Shown here in pieces: positions 35,066 to 45,568 of a stretch of 64,000 nt of DNA; position 1 is the stretch's first letter; every line of letters starts with the position of its first letter. Origin of the DNA: an uncultured Sphingomonadaceae bacterium (GTDB lineage Bacteria; Pseudomonadota; Alphaproteobacteria; Sphingomonadales; Sphingomonadaceae); contig CANLSQ010000001.1 of NCBI GenBank assembly GCA_947493955.1, positions 1,116,001 to 1,180,000 on the forward strand, read 5' to 3'. A program made the position numbers and the translations under genes. The notes beneath the pieces were generated by a model. The model was not told where the DNA came from and did no database searches. It saw only the letters and a program-made list of their open reading frames with translations.

Positions 35066-36174
35066 CAATATTGTCCCACCAGAACGTCAGTATAGAGTTC
35101 GGACAATTCGGGTTCCGGGGATTCTTCGGCAAAATCTGCCGCCTCCAGCACAGTCTTGCGCACCTTCTTGTCCAGTGCTTTCAAATCTTCTTCTTTAACC
35201 CCTTGCTTCATCAGCATGGCTTTCAGTCTTTCGATCGGGTCCGATTTCTCACGCACATCCTGCACTTCGTCGCGGCTGCGATATTTTGCCGGGTCTGACA
35301 TGGAGTGGCCGCGGTAGCGATAGGTTTTGAGTTCCATCAACACTGGGCCTTTGCCAGCACGCACATATTTAAGGGCTTCTTCAACAGCACCGCGCACCGC
35401 AAGAACGTCCATACCATCCACTTGAACACCCGGGATACGAAAGCTTTCACCGCGACGATATAACTGGTCTTCGGAGGAGGAGCGGTTGACACTGGTGCCC
35501 ATCGCATATTGGTTATTCTCGATGACGAATATGACGGGCAGCTTCCACAACTCCGCCATGTTGAAGCTTTCATAGACCTGCCCCTGGTTGGATGCACCGT
35601 CTCCGAAATAGGCAAGACAGACACCGCCATCTTCCTTGTATTTATGACCAAAGGCCAAACCGGTACCAAGAGAAACCTGCGCACCGACAATGCCGTGCCC
35701 GCCATAAAAACCATGTTCAACAGAGAACATGTGCATCGAGCCGCCCTTGCCCTTCGATATACCTGACGCCCGGCCCGTTAGTTCGGCCATGACAATATTC
35801 GGATCGATACCGCATGCAAGCATGTGACCATGATCGCGATAGCCGGTAATGACGCTATCCTTGCCCGGTTCAATCGCAGATTGCAGGCCAGTGACCACAG
35901 CTTCCTGACCGATATAAAGATGGCAGAAACCGCCAATCAGACCGAGGCCGTACAGCTGCCCCGCCTTTTCTTCAAAACGACGGATGAGCAGCATTTGCTC
36001 GTAGAAATCCATAAGCTCAGCTTTACTGGCTTTGTAGATGGGCGTTTTGAGAGCCTGCAAACGGCTGCTTTTTCGTGTCGGAACCTTCTTCGGTGCTGCT
36101 TTCGGCGTCCGTTTGGCTGGGCGTTTAACCGGAGCCTTTGCTTTTGATGGGGCTTTCTGGGGAGATTTTGCCAC
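35065..36174 (-). CDS. pdhA: Pyruvate dehydrogenase E1 component alpha subunit
   Basis: Alpha chain of E1, binding thiamine diphosphate through [17 protein letters not shown] (GDG...N motif), with [16 protein letters not shown] near the start and [15 protein letters not shown] late in the sequence, the loop regulated in mitochondrial enzymes. Residues 1 to about 38 form a Lys/Pro/Ala/Arg-rich tail ([19 protein letters not shown]) not needed for the fold and resembling histone-H1 tails. It is followed directly by pdhB and preceded by ftsB 109 bases upstream, forming part of the minus-strand eno-ftsB-pdhA-pdhB series. Confidence 0.96.
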   Translation of the reverse strand: MAKSPQKAPSKAKAPVKRPAKRTPKAAPKKVPTRKSSRLQALKTPIYKASKAELMDFYEQMLLIRRFEEKAGQLYGLGLIGGFCHLYIGQEAVVTGLQSAIEPGKDSVITGYRDHGHMLACGIDPNIVMAELTGRASGISKGKGGSMHMFSVEHGFYGGHGIVGAQVSLGTGLAFGHKYKEDGGVCLAYFGDGASNQGQVYESFNMAELWKLPVIFVIENNQYAMGTSVNRSSSEDQLYRRGESFRIPGVQVDGMDVLAVRGAVEEALKYVRAGKGPVLMELKTYRYRGHSMSDPAKYRSRDEVQDVREKSDPIERLKAMLMKQGVKEEDLKALDKKVRKTVLEAADFAEESPEPELSELYTDVLVGQY

Positions 36175-36283
36175 TCTTGCATCTTCCTGTATCTTGGGTT
36201 TGCGACACCTTAAACAGATAAGATAAAATTCCCAAGCCTTATACGCCGGAAAACGCTACAAAAAATCCGATAAAGCTCAGAGC

Positions 36284-36595
36284 TTATTTCAACGGAACGA
36301 TAATCTCGTCCGGATGCACAAAATTACCCTCTTTACGAAGCAATTCGCCCACCAGGTCGGGATCAGCACCATTAGGATCGAGCAATTTCACACGGTTCTT
36401 CAATGCGTCCCGCTCCGATTCCAGAGCGGCAAGCTGTGTTCCGCGCTCATCAAGCGCAGCGCGATATTCGCCCCATGCCAGAACCCCAGTAGGACCAAGC
36501 ACGGCGTAGCCAGCAATGGCGAGAAGAGTCAGCAGCGCAAAGCCCGGCCCAAGCGCCGCTTTGATCAAACCACCAATTTTCTCTTTATGAGCCAT
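36284..36595 (-). CDS. ftsB: FtsB/DivIC-like septum formation initiator
   Basis: Small bitopic division protein, part of the FtsQ-FtsL-FtsB complex at the septum. The 103 residues comprise a short cytoplasmic start, one transmembrane helix (about 13-34, ALGPGFALLTLLAIAGYAVL) and a periplasmic coiled coil (about 42-72, AALDERGTQLAALESERDAL and NRVKLL). The end, DPDLVGELLRKEGNFVHPDEIIV, matches the FtsB tail that binds FtsQ. Location after eno, as here, is the usual position for ftsB in proteobacteria. Gap to eno is 103 bases. Confidence 0.9.
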   Translation of the reverse strand: MAHKEKIGGLIKAALGPGFALLTLLAIAGYAVLGPTGVLAWGEYRAALDERGTQLAALESERDALKNRVKLLDPNGADPDLVGELLRKEGNFVHPDEIIVPLK

Positions 36596-36698
36596 ATTTC
36601 TCTTGAATCAGAATATTGATTCGCTGGCAAGCGCTTTTACACTTTTATTGCGGGCAGATTCCTGCAAACCGGCAAAACGTCTCTAAACCGCGTCCAGT

Positions 36699-38045
<1,347 letters not shown>

Positions 38046-38188
38046 TCAGCTGTTTGTATAACAGTGTCACTTCGGCAATTTACCCTTGAATCATAAGGAT
38101 TAGACACCATTTAATTTTAAGGGAAAACCGGTCGATAGCTTATCGGCTGCATATTGTTGGCAAGGGTTTTGAGGAAGGAATTTTAATT

Positions 38189-38749
38189 ATGGCCGTCGAT
38201 CAGGAAAAGAAACCATCAGCGCGCAAGACACCGGCGAAAAAACCGGCTGCGAAGAAGCCAGCAACAAAAAAGCCTGCAAGCAAACGGGCGACTGCTAAAA
38301 AATCGACACCTGCAAAAGGTGTTGATGTCAAAAAATCGACAAAAGCAAAACCGTCGGCTCCTCTGAAGGCGGGAGCAACACGCGCCGCCTCTTCAGAAAC
38401 CAGTGCGGCAACCGATTTGAAAGACCGCGCCATCAACAAAGCCCGCTCGACCGCGAATGACGGGAAGGCCAAAGCTGGAGAAGCCATCGGCACATTGAGC
38501 GAAATGATCGAGAATAGCGCCAAGACCATCGACGAGAATGTCGGCGAAAAATACGGCGATTATGCGCGATCGGCAGCCGATTCCGTGTCCTCCTTTGCAG
38601 AGAAGGTCAATGCAAAAGACGTCGACGAGATGGTCGAGGACGCGCGCGAGTTCGTTCGCAAAAAACCCGCCGTCGCGATAGGTGCAGCCGCCGTTGTCGG
38701 TTTGCTTGTTGCCCGGCTGATTAAGTCAGGGATGGATGATCGCAGCTAA
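38189..38749 (+). CDS. DUF883-like membrane-anchored protein with histone-H1-like tail
   Basis: A 186-residue protein. Residues about 5-60 are a Lys/Ala/Pro-rich tail built of AKKPA-type units (KTPAKKPAAKKPATKKPASK), resembling histone H1 or bacterial Hc1/HctB tails. Residues about 75-150 are amphipathic and helical (LKDRAINKARSTANDGKAKA, IENSAKTIDENVGEKYGDYA). The C-terminus VREF-type EFVRKKPAVAIGAAAVVGLLVARLI is the signature membrane anchor of DUF883 (ElaB/YqjD) proteins; E. coli YqjD binds ribosomes at the inner membrane. A good Shine-Dalgarno, GAGGAAGGA, precedes the ATG. Nucleic-acid tethering is inferred, not shown. Confidence 0.82.
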   Translation: MAVDQEKKPSARKTPAKKPAAKKPATKKPASKRATAKKSTPAKGVDVKKSTKAKPSAPLKAGATRAASSETSAATDLKDRAINKARSTANDGKAKAGEAIGTLSEMIENSAKTIDENVGEKYGDYARSAADSVSSFAEKVNAKDVDEMVEDAREFVRKKPAVAIGAAAVVGLLVARLIKSGMDDRS

Positions 38750-38795
38750 AGCGGTTATCGTCAAAAATCAGTTTGATCGGGACGGGTGATAAATA

Positions 38796-39206
38796 TTGGA
38801 CGACAAGACCGTGGCCATAGAAGATCCGCCGTCACCGCCTGACAAGGTGGCGGGACCGATAGACATGCCTGCTGCCGATGATCAATCGATTAAATCGCAG
38901 ATTGACGGGTTGGTGGATGATGTCCGCAAATTGGCAGAGGCAGAGCTCGAATATTACCGGGTAAAGCTATCCGTCAACATGGAGGCGACCAGAACCGTTT
39001 TGATTCTGTTCAGCGTCGCCGCCATAGTAGGAATAACCGGCTTGGTTACGCTGATTTTGGGCATATTGCTGATATTGTCACATTATTGGGGACCTGTCGC
39101 CGCAACAGGCCTGTTGACCGGAAGCGCTTTGCTTGTGACAACAGTCTTGACGAACATGGCAATAAAACGGGCGCGCAAACTACCTATTGATGAAAATGAA
39201 GAATGA
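38796..39206 (+). CDS. Phage-holin-like (DUF1469/YqjE-type) membrane protein
   Basis: A 136-residue protein with an acidic N-terminus, a charged helix IDGLVDDVRKLAEAELEYYRVKL (about 38-60) and two adjacent transmembrane helices (about 70-90 and 96-118). This is the architecture of the holin-3-6/DUF1469 family, to which E. coli YqjE belongs; despite the name these are usually chromosomal and not lytic. The start is a TTG at 38796 and uncertain; an ATG at 38865 is an alternative. It overlaps the DUF3618-like gene by 4 bases. Confidence 0.8.
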   Translation: MDDKTVAIEDPPSPPDKVAGPIDMPAADDQSIKSQIDGLVDDVRKLAEAELEYYRVKLSVNMEATRTVLILFSVAAIVGITGLVTLILGILLILSHYWGPVAATGLLTGSALLVTTVLTNMAIKRARKLPIDENEE

Positions 39207-39535
39207 AAATGACCCAAAAAAATGATGATATATTCAAGCTGCGCAACCTGGCGATTGAGAAAAAGGAAGCGCGGGAGAATCTGAGCGAGGATCTTTCCGA
39301 GACAAAAGAACGCCTGCGGCCTGCCAACCTTATTCAGGAAGCGAAGGATAAAGCGCTGGACCGGGTTCAGAAAACCGGCGAAAGCGCTCTCCAGGGCGTG
39401 AAAGACAATCCCGGAAAAGTGGCCTCCGTGGCGGCCGCAGCAACATTGTTGGCGCTGCGCAAACCGATCACCAACTATTTTACCAATCGCCGCGCCGATA
39501 ATGATGGCGCCAAAACCAATGATGCTGAGGAATAA
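39203..39535 (+). CDS. DUF3618-like protein
   Basis: A 110-residue protein with a charged helical N-terminal half (IEKKEARENLSEDLSETKER, LIQEAKDKALDRVQKTGESA). A weakly hydrophobic segment DNPGKVASVAAAATLLALRKP (about 69-89) and a hydrophilic end follow. The spacing resembles DUF3618 proteins, which often accompany DUF883 and DUF1469 genes. The ATG overlaps the preceding stop (ATGA); a second ATG at 39209 is possible. Function unknown; probably associates with the membrane together with its operon neighbours. Confidence 0.72.
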   Translation: MKMTQKNDDIFKLRNLAIEKKEARENLSEDLSETKERLRPANLIQEAKDKALDRVQKTGESALQGVKDNPGKVASVAAAATLLALRKPITNYFTNRRADNDGAKTNDAEE

Positions 39536-39538
39536 GCC

Positions 39539-40075
39539 ATGAGCAGATTATCCGATAATATTGAAAAGGCGCGCGCCGCGTCCCGGGAACGGCTCGAAAT
39601 AGCGAAGGAAAAAGCGGGCGAAGGCACTGGCATCGCTCTCGAAAAAATGTCCGAAAGCAAGGAGCGCGCAGCCGCACTGCTCGGTGACGGCAAAGCCAGG
39701 GCAGCCGAAGGTGTAGCCGCAACCAGAAAGATGGCCAAAACCGCCGCTGACAAGTCAGAAGAAACAATTACCAAAAGCCCATTGGCAGTCGTCGCCGGCG
39801 GCCTGGCGCTGGGTGCACTGGTTGGCTCTCTGCTTCCCAAGAGCAAGGCGGAAACTAAATATGTCGGCGGGGCGGGCAAAAAAATCAATGAAACCGCCAA
39901 AAAAGCCTATGGTGCGGCCAAGGAAGCCGGTCAGGAACAGATTGAAAATCTCGGCCTCGACAAAGACAGCGTTCAGGACCAGATTAAAGATCTGCTTGGC
40001 AAAGCCACTGAAGCTGCTAAGAGCGCCGCCGAAGCTGCAGGTGATGCGGTCAAATCGGAAAAATCTGGCAAATAG
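39539..40075 (+). CDS. Alanine/lysine-rich amphipathic protein of the DUF883-like cluster
   Basis: A 178-residue protein of low complexity, dominated by Ala, Lys and Glu helices: IEKARAASRERLEIAKEKAG, RAAALLGDGKARAAEGVAAT, KKAYGAAKEAGQEQIENLGL and ATEAAKSAAEAAGDAVKSEK. A single hydrophobic stretch, SPLAVVAGGLALGALVGSLLP (about 80-100), could anchor it. The pattern of charged helices plus one glycine-rich hydrophobic stretch resembles DUF883/YtxH-type stress proteins rather than a catalytic protein. It follows its neighbour by 3 bases. No specific family match is claimed. Confidence 0.68.
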   Translation: MSRLSDNIEKARAASRERLEIAKEKAGEGTGIALEKMSESKERAAALLGDGKARAAEGVAATRKMAKTAADKSEETITKSPLAVVAGGLALGALVGSLLPKSKAETKYVGGAGKKINETAKKAYGAAKEAGQEQIENLGLDKDSVQDQIKDLLGKATEAAKSAAEAAGDAVKSEKSGK

Positions 40076-40089
40076 AAGTTGGGGCACAT

Positions 40090-40323
40090 ATGAGCGATCG
40101 CAGCAAAATGCATCTGGTAATGGGCGGGCGGGTCAAGGATCCGCGCGGACTGGACTATGAAAATCTCGATCAGGTTGACCTTGTCGGTGTCTACCCCAGC
40201 TATGATGAAGCCGAAGATGTCTGGCGCTCCAATGCCCAGCGCACCGTAGACGATGCGGAAATGAAATATGTCATCGTGCACCTGCACAAGTTGCTGGAGC
40301 CGGAGCTTCCCACGGAAGACTGA
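40090..40323 (+). CDS. DUF4170 protein
   Basis: A 77-residue protein matching the small DUF4170 family of alphaproteobacteria: MHLVMGGRVKDPRGLDYE, LVGVYPSYDEAEDVWRSNAQ and DAEMKYVIVHLHKLLEPE. The first strand, central helix and last strand suggest a compact alpha/beta fold. No function is known for the family. It is the last gene of the 38.2-40.3 kb series, 14 bases after the previous gene, and converges with the rhomboid gene (9 bases apart). Confidence 0.83.
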   Translation: MSDRSKMHLVMGGRVKDPRGLDYENLDQVDLVGVYPSYDEAEDVWRSNAQRTVDDAEMKYVIVHLHKLLEPELPTED

Positions 40324-40332
40324 TTACGATGA

Positions 40333-40974
40333 TCAGGCGTTTTTAAAACGCCATTGCAGCAGGGGCCGGGTGAGCATCAACCCGGCAACAAAACCGCCAA
40401 TATGCGCAAAGATCGCGATGCCGTTCAGATTGCCGCGTGTTGCGACGCCAATCATCAACTGAATACCGATCCACGCGAGTGTAAGCCAGGCAATTCGCAC
40501 GACATGGCCGGGAAATGGTCCAACAGGTTTCACGTCGTTGCGCGCAAATAACAGCGCATAGGCGCCGATGATCGCTGATATCGCCCCGCTTGCGCCGACG
40601 ACTGGGATGACGGAATCCCCGTTCACCGCAAATTCCGCCAGCGCCGCTGCATATGCACCGGCCACATAAAGAACCGCCATCAGTTGCGGCCCCAAAGCTT
40701 GCTCGACAAACCGCCCACAGAACAACAACATCAGCATATTGAATGCGATATGCATAAGTCCGCCATGCAGGAACGACGACGACATGGGCGTCAGCCAGGC
40801 CGGCACCATCCCGCTTATGCCGTCAAATTCCGGCAGTCCGTCTCCCAATCGTATAGGGAAAAAGCCGCCGCGCAGGATAGCATCCTGTTCCAGACCGGAA
40901 ATCCAGAGCAACAGGAAGACCACGACATTGGCGATGATCAACCCGTTGGTCAGCTTTCCGTTTGGAAGGTTCAT
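40333..40974 (-). CDS. Rhomboid-family intramembrane serine protease
   Basis: Inner-membrane protease of 213 residues with six predicted transmembrane helices. The oxyanion Asn is in HGGLMHIAFNMLMLLFCG, the nucleophile Ser in VVGASGAISAIIGAYA (GASG) and the catalytic His in AHIGGFVAGLML; all are intact. The start is 6 bases after the greA stop on the same strand, suggesting co-transcription. Substrates unknown. Confidence 0.92.
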   Translation of the reverse strand: MNLPNGKLTNGLIIANVVVFLLLWISGLEQDAILRGGFFPIRLGDGLPEFDGISGMVPAWLTPMSSSFLHGGLMHIAFNMLMLLFCGRFVEQALGPQLMAVLYVAGAYAAALAEFAVNGDSVIPVVGASGAISAIIGAYALLFARNDVKPVGPFPGHVVRIAWLTLAWIGIQLMIGVATRGNLNGIAIFAHIGGFVAGLMLTRPLLQWRFKNA

Positions 40975-40980
40975 ATCAAA

Positions 40981-41454
40981 TCAGATAAACTCGATTTTCT
41001 CGAGCAGATAATATTTGTCGCCCGCTGGCACGGTGACTTCTATTTCATCTCCGATGCTGCGCCCGATGAAAGCGCGTCCGATCGGGCTGTTATAACTGAT
41101 CTTGCCCACTTTCGCGTCGGCTTCAGCCTGGCCAACAAGCTGATATTTCACCGGCTTGTCATCTTCGTCCAGCAAGGTCAAAGTCGCGCCAAATACCGCT
41201 TTATCGCCCGACAGGGTCGTTGGATCGATAACCTGCGCACGACTGAGCTTGTCTTCAATATCGGCAATGGTCGCCTCAACCTGGCCCTGACGCTCTTTTG
41301 CGGCGTGATATTCGGCATTTTCCGACAGATCACCATGGGCACGTGCTTCCTCAATCGCATCAACAATGCGCGGCCGCTCTTCCTTAAGCGCCTTCAGTTC
41401 GGCTTCCAATTTGGCGTGGCCCTCGGCCAGCATCGGTACTTTTTCTACAGCCAT
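40981..41454 (-). CDS. greA: Transcription elongation factor GreA
   Basis: RNA polymerase secondary-channel factor that stimulates cleavage of backtracked transcripts. The coiled-coil tip with the two catalytic acidic residues is in [20 protein letters not shown] (about 38-57). The C-terminal FKBP-like domain carries [18 protein letters not shown] and the tail [10 protein letters not shown]. Length of 157 residues is standard. It lies 114 bases downstream of carB; that gap has no clear terminator, so read-through from car is possible. Confidence 0.96.
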   Translation of the reverse strand: MAVEKVPMLAEGHAKLEAELKALKEERPRIVDAIEEARAHGDLSENAEYHAAKERQGQVEATIADIEDKLSRAQVIDPTTLSGDKAVFGATLTLLDEDDKPVKYQLVGQAEADAKVGKISYNSPIGRAFIGRSIGDEIEVTVPAGDKYYLLEKIEFI

Positions 41455-41568
41455 TTTTGGCCTTTCTTCCTTCTATTCGCGGCGGTTTTCTGGGCCGCAG
41501 CGTCAAAAATAGTTTCCCGGCGCCCCTCCCTGTGAAGGCTCGCCCGCAGTGTGACAGATTGTCGGGAA

Positions 41569-44500
41569 TTAAGTCTGCGAAGCCTTATAATAAGACTGAA
41601 GCGCCCGAACTTCAAGAGTCTCGTCGCGCATGGCCGATATTGCCTCCATTGCCGCGACACTTGCCGTCGCAGTCGTATAGTATGGAATCTTGCCGTTCAG
41701 CGCCCCTGCCCTGATCGATTTGGAGTCTTTCAGCGACTGCCAGCCCTCGGTTGTGTTAAAAATCAGATCAACGTCACTATCGATAATCCGGTCGACAATA
41801 TGCGGTCGCCCTTCGGCAACCTTGTTGACCTTCTCCACCGCGATGCCCTTGTCGACCAGATAATCCGCCGTTCCGCTGGTGGCGATAATCTTGAAACCCA
41901 GTTTTTCGGCCAGTCGCGCCGCTGGTTCGATCACTTTCTTATCCGTTTCTTTTACGGAGACAAACAGCGTTCCGCCATCCGGCAGATGATTATTAGCACC
42001 CAATTGCGCCTTGCCAAAGGCAATCGCAAAGCTGTTATCAATACCCATGACCTCGCCGGTGGACTTCATTTCCGGTGACAATACCGGGTCGATGCCGGGG
42101 AACCGGTTAAACGGAAAGACCGCTTCTTTCACAGCAATATAATCGATATGCCTATCAATTGGTGGCAAGTCTTTCAACTTTTCACCGGCCATCACACGTG
42201 ATGCGATCTTGGCAATCGGCACGCCAATCGCCTTGGCGACAAAGGGCACCGTCCGGCTAGCGCGCGGATTGACCTCGATCAGATAGACTTCGCCGTCTTT
42301 CACCGCAAACTGGATGTTCATCAGGCCGCGCACTTTCAGACCAAGGGCGAGCGCCTCTGCCTGCCGTTCCATCTCGGCAATAATATCATCGCTCAGATTA
42401 TAGGGTGGAATGGTGCAGGCACTGTCGCCGCTATGGACGCCGGCTTCCTCGATATGCTGAAGCACACCGCAAACAACGACCTGATCGCCGTCACAAATCG
42501 CGTCAACATCGACTTCCACGGCATCGCGCAGATACTGGTCGACCAGAACAGGCTGATCGCCGGAAACCTGCACGGCAGTGTTAATATAATCTTCGAGCTG
42601 CGCTGGCCCGTCGACAATCTCCATGGCACGACCGCCAAGCACGAAACTTGGCCGGATGAGTACCGGATAACCGATGCGTTCGGCGATTTTCACCGCTTCC
42701 TCTTCCGTCCGTGCCATGCCGTTATCCGGCTGTTTTAGCTTCAGATCATTGACCAGTTTCGCAAAGCGCTCACGGTCCTCGGCCAGATCAATCGCATCCG
42801 GCGTTGTGCCCAAGATGGGGATCCCGGCGTCTTCCAGCGCAGAGGCCAGTTTCAGCGGCGTTTGACCGCCAAATTGCACGATGACGCCGACCATCTCGCC
42901 CTTGCTCTGCTCCACGGCAAGAATTTCAAGGACATCCTCGGCGGTCAACGGCTCAAAATAGAGCCGGTCCGACGTATCATAGTCGGTCGAAACCGTTTCC
43001 GGATTGCAATTGACCATGATGGTTTCGAAACCTGCATCGGCCAGCGCGAAACAGGCATGGCAGCAGCAATAGTCAAACTCGATCCCCTGCCCGATCCGGT
43101 TGGGTCCACCACCCAAAATCACCACTTTCCGACGATCAGAGGGCTGCGCCTCATTTTCCGGTTCCCCGAAAATCGGCGCTTCATAGGTGGAGTACATATA
43201 GGGTGTCTTGGCCTCAAACTCCGCCGCACAGGTATCGATCCGCTTGAACACAGGCCGCACGCCCAGCTTGTGGCGCAGTTCGCGGACTTCCTTCTCGGTC
43301 GTTGCACCAGCCATGGCGGCGACGGCGTCGTGAACCAGCCCGTGTCCGCCAGCAACTGCGCGCCCTGCCCCACCCGCGACATGCACGGCATCGACCGCCA
43401 GCTTGGCAAGCCGCTCGTCGGAAAAGCCCATGGATTTCAGTTTGCGGAGCGCCTCCGGTCCATTTGGCAGACCGTTGTCCAATATGTCCTGCTCGGCATC
43501 GATAATCTCGCGAATTCTCGCGAGAAACCAGGGATCATAATGAGCGATCTCGTGGATTTCCGTATCGCTAAAGCCCTCGCGCATCGCTTGCGCCGCGACC
43601 AAAAGGCGATCCGGCGTTGGCCGCGCCAGCTCTGCGGCAATTTCATCTCGCGATGCGCCCTCAAGTGCCTGCACCCGGTTAAAGCCGTCCAGCCCGGTTT
43701 CCAGACCGCGCAGCGCCTTTTGCAACGATTCATGGATATTGCGACCGATAGCCATGACTTCGCCAACGGATTTCATAGCCGTGGCCAGCAAAGGCTCCGC
43801 ACCCTTGAACTTCTCAAAGGCAAAGCGCGGTATCTTGGTGACGACATAGTCGATCGTCGGCTCAAACGACGCGGGCGTTGCGCCGGTAATATCATTATCA
43901 ATTTCATCGAGCGTATAGCCCACGGCCAGCTTCGCCGCGACTTTTGCAATCGGGAAACCGGTCGCCTTGGATGCCAGCGCCGATGAGCGCGAAACACGCG
44001 GGTTCATCTCGATCACGACAAGCCGACCATCCTTCGGATTGACTGCGAACTGTACGTTGGAACCGCCTGTTTCGACTCCGATTTCTCGCAACACTGCCAA
44101 AGAGGCATTGCGCATGATCTGATATTCTTTGTCAGTCAGCGTCAGCGCCGGAGCGACGGTGATCGAGTCCCCGGTATGCACGCCCATCGGGTCGACATTT
44201 TCGATGGAGCAAATGATGATGCAGTTATCCGCCTTGTCGCGAACAACCTCCATCTCATATTCTTTCCAGCCAATCAGGGATTCATCGATCAGCACTTCGG
44301 TGGTCGGAGAGGCTTCCAGCGATGTCCGCACATAGTGGATAAATTCTTCGCGGTTATAGGCGACGCCGCCGCCGGTGCCCCCCATGGTGAAGCTGGGTCG
44401 CATAATCGCGGGCAAGCCGATATCTTCCAGAATTTCCAGCGCCTGCTCTTCGCTGTGTGCCACGGCGCTGCGCGGGCTTTCAAGTCCGATCTTGTCCATC

Positions 44501-44904
44501 GCCGTCTTGAATTGCTCGCGATCCTCGGCCTTGTCGATCGCCTTGGCATCGGCACCGATCATCTCGACACCATATTTGTCGAGCACACCCATTTTGTTGA
44601 GCGAAAGCGCCGTATTCAGCGCGGTCTGTCCGCCCATGGTCGGCAGAATCGCGTCCGGGCGTTCCTTCTCGATAATCTTCTCGACAATTTCCGGCGTAAT
44701 CGGCTCCACATAAGTCGCGTCCGCCATCTCCGGATCCGTCATGATCGTCGCCGGATTGGAGTTGACCAGGATGATCCGGTAGCCCTCTTCTTTCAGAGCC
44801 TTGCACGCCTGCGTGCCCGAATAGTCAAACTCGCAAGCCTGCCCGATAATGATCGGTCCAGCGCCAACGATAAGGATGGATTTTATGTCAGTTCTTTTGG
44901 GCAT
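41569..44904 (-). CDS. carB: Carbamoyl-phosphate synthase large subunit
   Basis: Large subunit of glutamine-dependent carbamoyl-phosphate synthase, supplying pyrimidine and arginine synthesis. Two ATP-grasp halves are visible: the first begins [20 protein letters not shown] and has [16 protein letters not shown]; the second begins [19 protein letters not shown] and has [14 protein letters not shown]. The C-terminal allosteric region (about 940-1111) contains [11 protein letters not shown]-like [16 protein letters not shown]. Its 1111 residues are full length. A separate gene, rather than carA itself, ends 7 bases before its ATG. Confidence 0.97.
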   Translation of the reverse strand: MPKRTDIKSILIVGAGPIIIGQACEFDYSGTQACKALKEEGYRIILVNSNPATIMTDPEMADATYVEPITPEIVEKIIEKERPDAILPTMGGQTALNTALSLNKMGVLDKYGVEMIGADAKAIDKAEDREQFKTAMDKIGLESPRSAVAHSEEQALEILEDIGLPAIMRPSFTMGGTGGGVAYNREEFIHYVRTSLEASPTTEVLIDESLIGWKEYEMEVVRDKADNCIIICSIENVDPMGVHTGDSITVAPALTLTDKEYQIMRNASLAVLREIGVETGGSNVQFAVNPKDGRLVVIEMNPRVSRSSALASKATGFPIAKVAAKLAVGYTLDEIDNDITGATPASFEPTIDYVVTKIPRFAFEKFKGAEPLLATAMKSVGEVMAIGRNIHESLQKALRGLETGLDGFNRVQALEGASRDEIAAELARPTPDRLLVAAQAMREGFSDTEIHEIAHYDPWFLARIREIIDAEQDILDNGLPNGPEALRKLKSMGFSDERLAKLAVDAVHVAGGAGRAVAGGHGLVHDAVAAMAGATTEKEVRELRHKLGVRPVFKRIDTCAAEFEAKTPYMYSTYEAPIFGEPENEAQPSDRRKVVILGGGPNRIGQGIEFDYCCCHACFALADAGFETIMVNCNPETVSTDYDTSDRLYFEPLTAEDVLEILAVEQSKGEMVGVIVQFGGQTPLKLASALEDAGIPILGTTPDAIDLAEDRERFAKLVNDLKLKQPDNGMARTEEEAVKIAERIGYPVLIRPSFVLGGRAMEIVDGPAQLEDYINTAVQVSGDQPVLVDQYLRDAVEVDVDAICDGDQVVVCGVLQHIEEAGVHSGDSACTIPPYNLSDDIIAEMERQAEALALGLKVRGLMNIQFAVKDGEVYLIEVNPRASRTVPFVAKAIGVPIAKIASRVMAGEKLKDLPPIDRHIDYIAVKEAVFPFNRFPGIDPVLSPEMKSTGEVMGIDNSFAIAFGKAQLGANNHLPDGGTLFVSVKETDKKVIEPAARLAEKLGFKIIATSGTADYLVDKGIAVEKVNKVAEGRPHIVDRIIDSDVDLIFNTTEGWQSLKDSKSIRAGALNGKIPYYTTATASVAAMEAISAMRDETLEVRALQSYYKASQT

Positions 44905-44911
44905 CTTGTTC

Positions 44912-45538
44912 TTATTTCCAGCCTTTTGACCATTTTTCGCAAGGTAGTGGCTCGATTTGAATCATACCACTGGGGTCACGGAATTTTTTACAACGTTTCG
45001 TGCGCCCGTTGAACTCAGCCAACAATTGGTCTTTCCAAAAATCAGCAGCAGCAGGATAAGCTTGTGTATCCGTAGAGATTTCTCGGACGTAACTAAGCCG
45101 CTGCTTGTCCGTCAAAGCTGGGCAATGGGCCTCAAAGAAACTGCTAAAACTTGCGATGGTCCAATTCCAAAAGGCAGGATTTGAGGGTTTCCCTCCGATA
45201 CTCTCAGAAAGATTCGCTGATTTTCTACATGTAGAATCTGTTTGGTTTTGCTTGTAATCAAAATTCAGCGACATTGTATAACCGTTGTCCAAAAGCGATA
45301 TTTCAACTTTTTTGTCTGACGATGACCACTTTAATGAGACGTTTTTTCCGCTGTTTGGAACGTGCATTATAGGAGTATCATGCCTCCACCTTTCGATTGT
45401 AACATCAAAAGGCCCAATGTCATGTTTATCGACCTCTGTGCGAGCATCCGCTTCAGAAACAGAAAACATGAACGCCAGACAAAATGACACCAGAAAAAAA
45501 TGGTATTGAATTGATTTCACCCTAATTTTCCAAATCAC
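44912..45538 (-). CDS. Exported protein of unknown function lodged between carA and carB
   Basis: A 208-residue protein with a signal peptide ([19 protein letters not shown], cleavage near residue 33). The mature part contains Trp- and Ser-rich beta-like stretches ([34 protein letters not shown]) and four cysteines (in DSTCRKS, EAHCPAL, KRCKKF and LPCEKW) able to form two disulfides. No family recognised. It starts at GTG 45538, 30 bases after carA, and ends 7 bases before carB, so it must be transcribed with them. It is visibly more A+T-rich than both neighbours, suggesting insertion of foreign DNA into the operon without disrupting either gene. A small 6-bp hairpin (45543-45558) precedes the start. 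Confidence 0.75.
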   Translation of the reverse strand: MIWKIRVKSIQYHFFLVSFCLAFMFSVSEADARTEVDKHDIGPFDVTIERWRHDTPIMHVPNSGKNVSLKWSSSDKKVEISLLDNGYTMSLNFDYKQNQTDSTCRKSANLSESIGGKPSNPAFWNWTIASFSSFFEAHCPALTDKQRLSYVREISTDTQAYPAAADFWKDQLLAEFNGRTKRCKKFRDPSGMIQIEPLPCEKWSKGWK

Positions 45539-45568
45539 GCTGATTTCTCATCAGAAATATAGCACTCA

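Noticed and set aside
38210-38350. Periodic sequence suggesting a CRISPR or tandem repeat array
   Set aside because: The periodicity is the coding of Lys-Lys-Pro-Ala units within one reading frame; there are no separate repeats with unique spacers.
38796-39206. Holin-like gene taken as prophage remnant
   Set aside because: DUF1469 proteins are chromosomal and accompany DUF883 genes in many non-lysogenic genomes; there are no other phage genes in the window.
40337-40354. Near-perfect inverted repeat GGCGTTTTTAAAACGCC as terminator
   Set aside because: It is inside the C-terminal codons of the rhomboid gene with a one-base centre and no U-tract; a coding coincidence is the simpler reading.
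42862-43986. A 374-codon reading frame on the plus strand
   Set aside because: It lies wholly antisense to carB, which is full length with all family motifs; the translation is Arg/His-rich with no recognisable domain, typical of a shadow frame in G+C-rich DNA.
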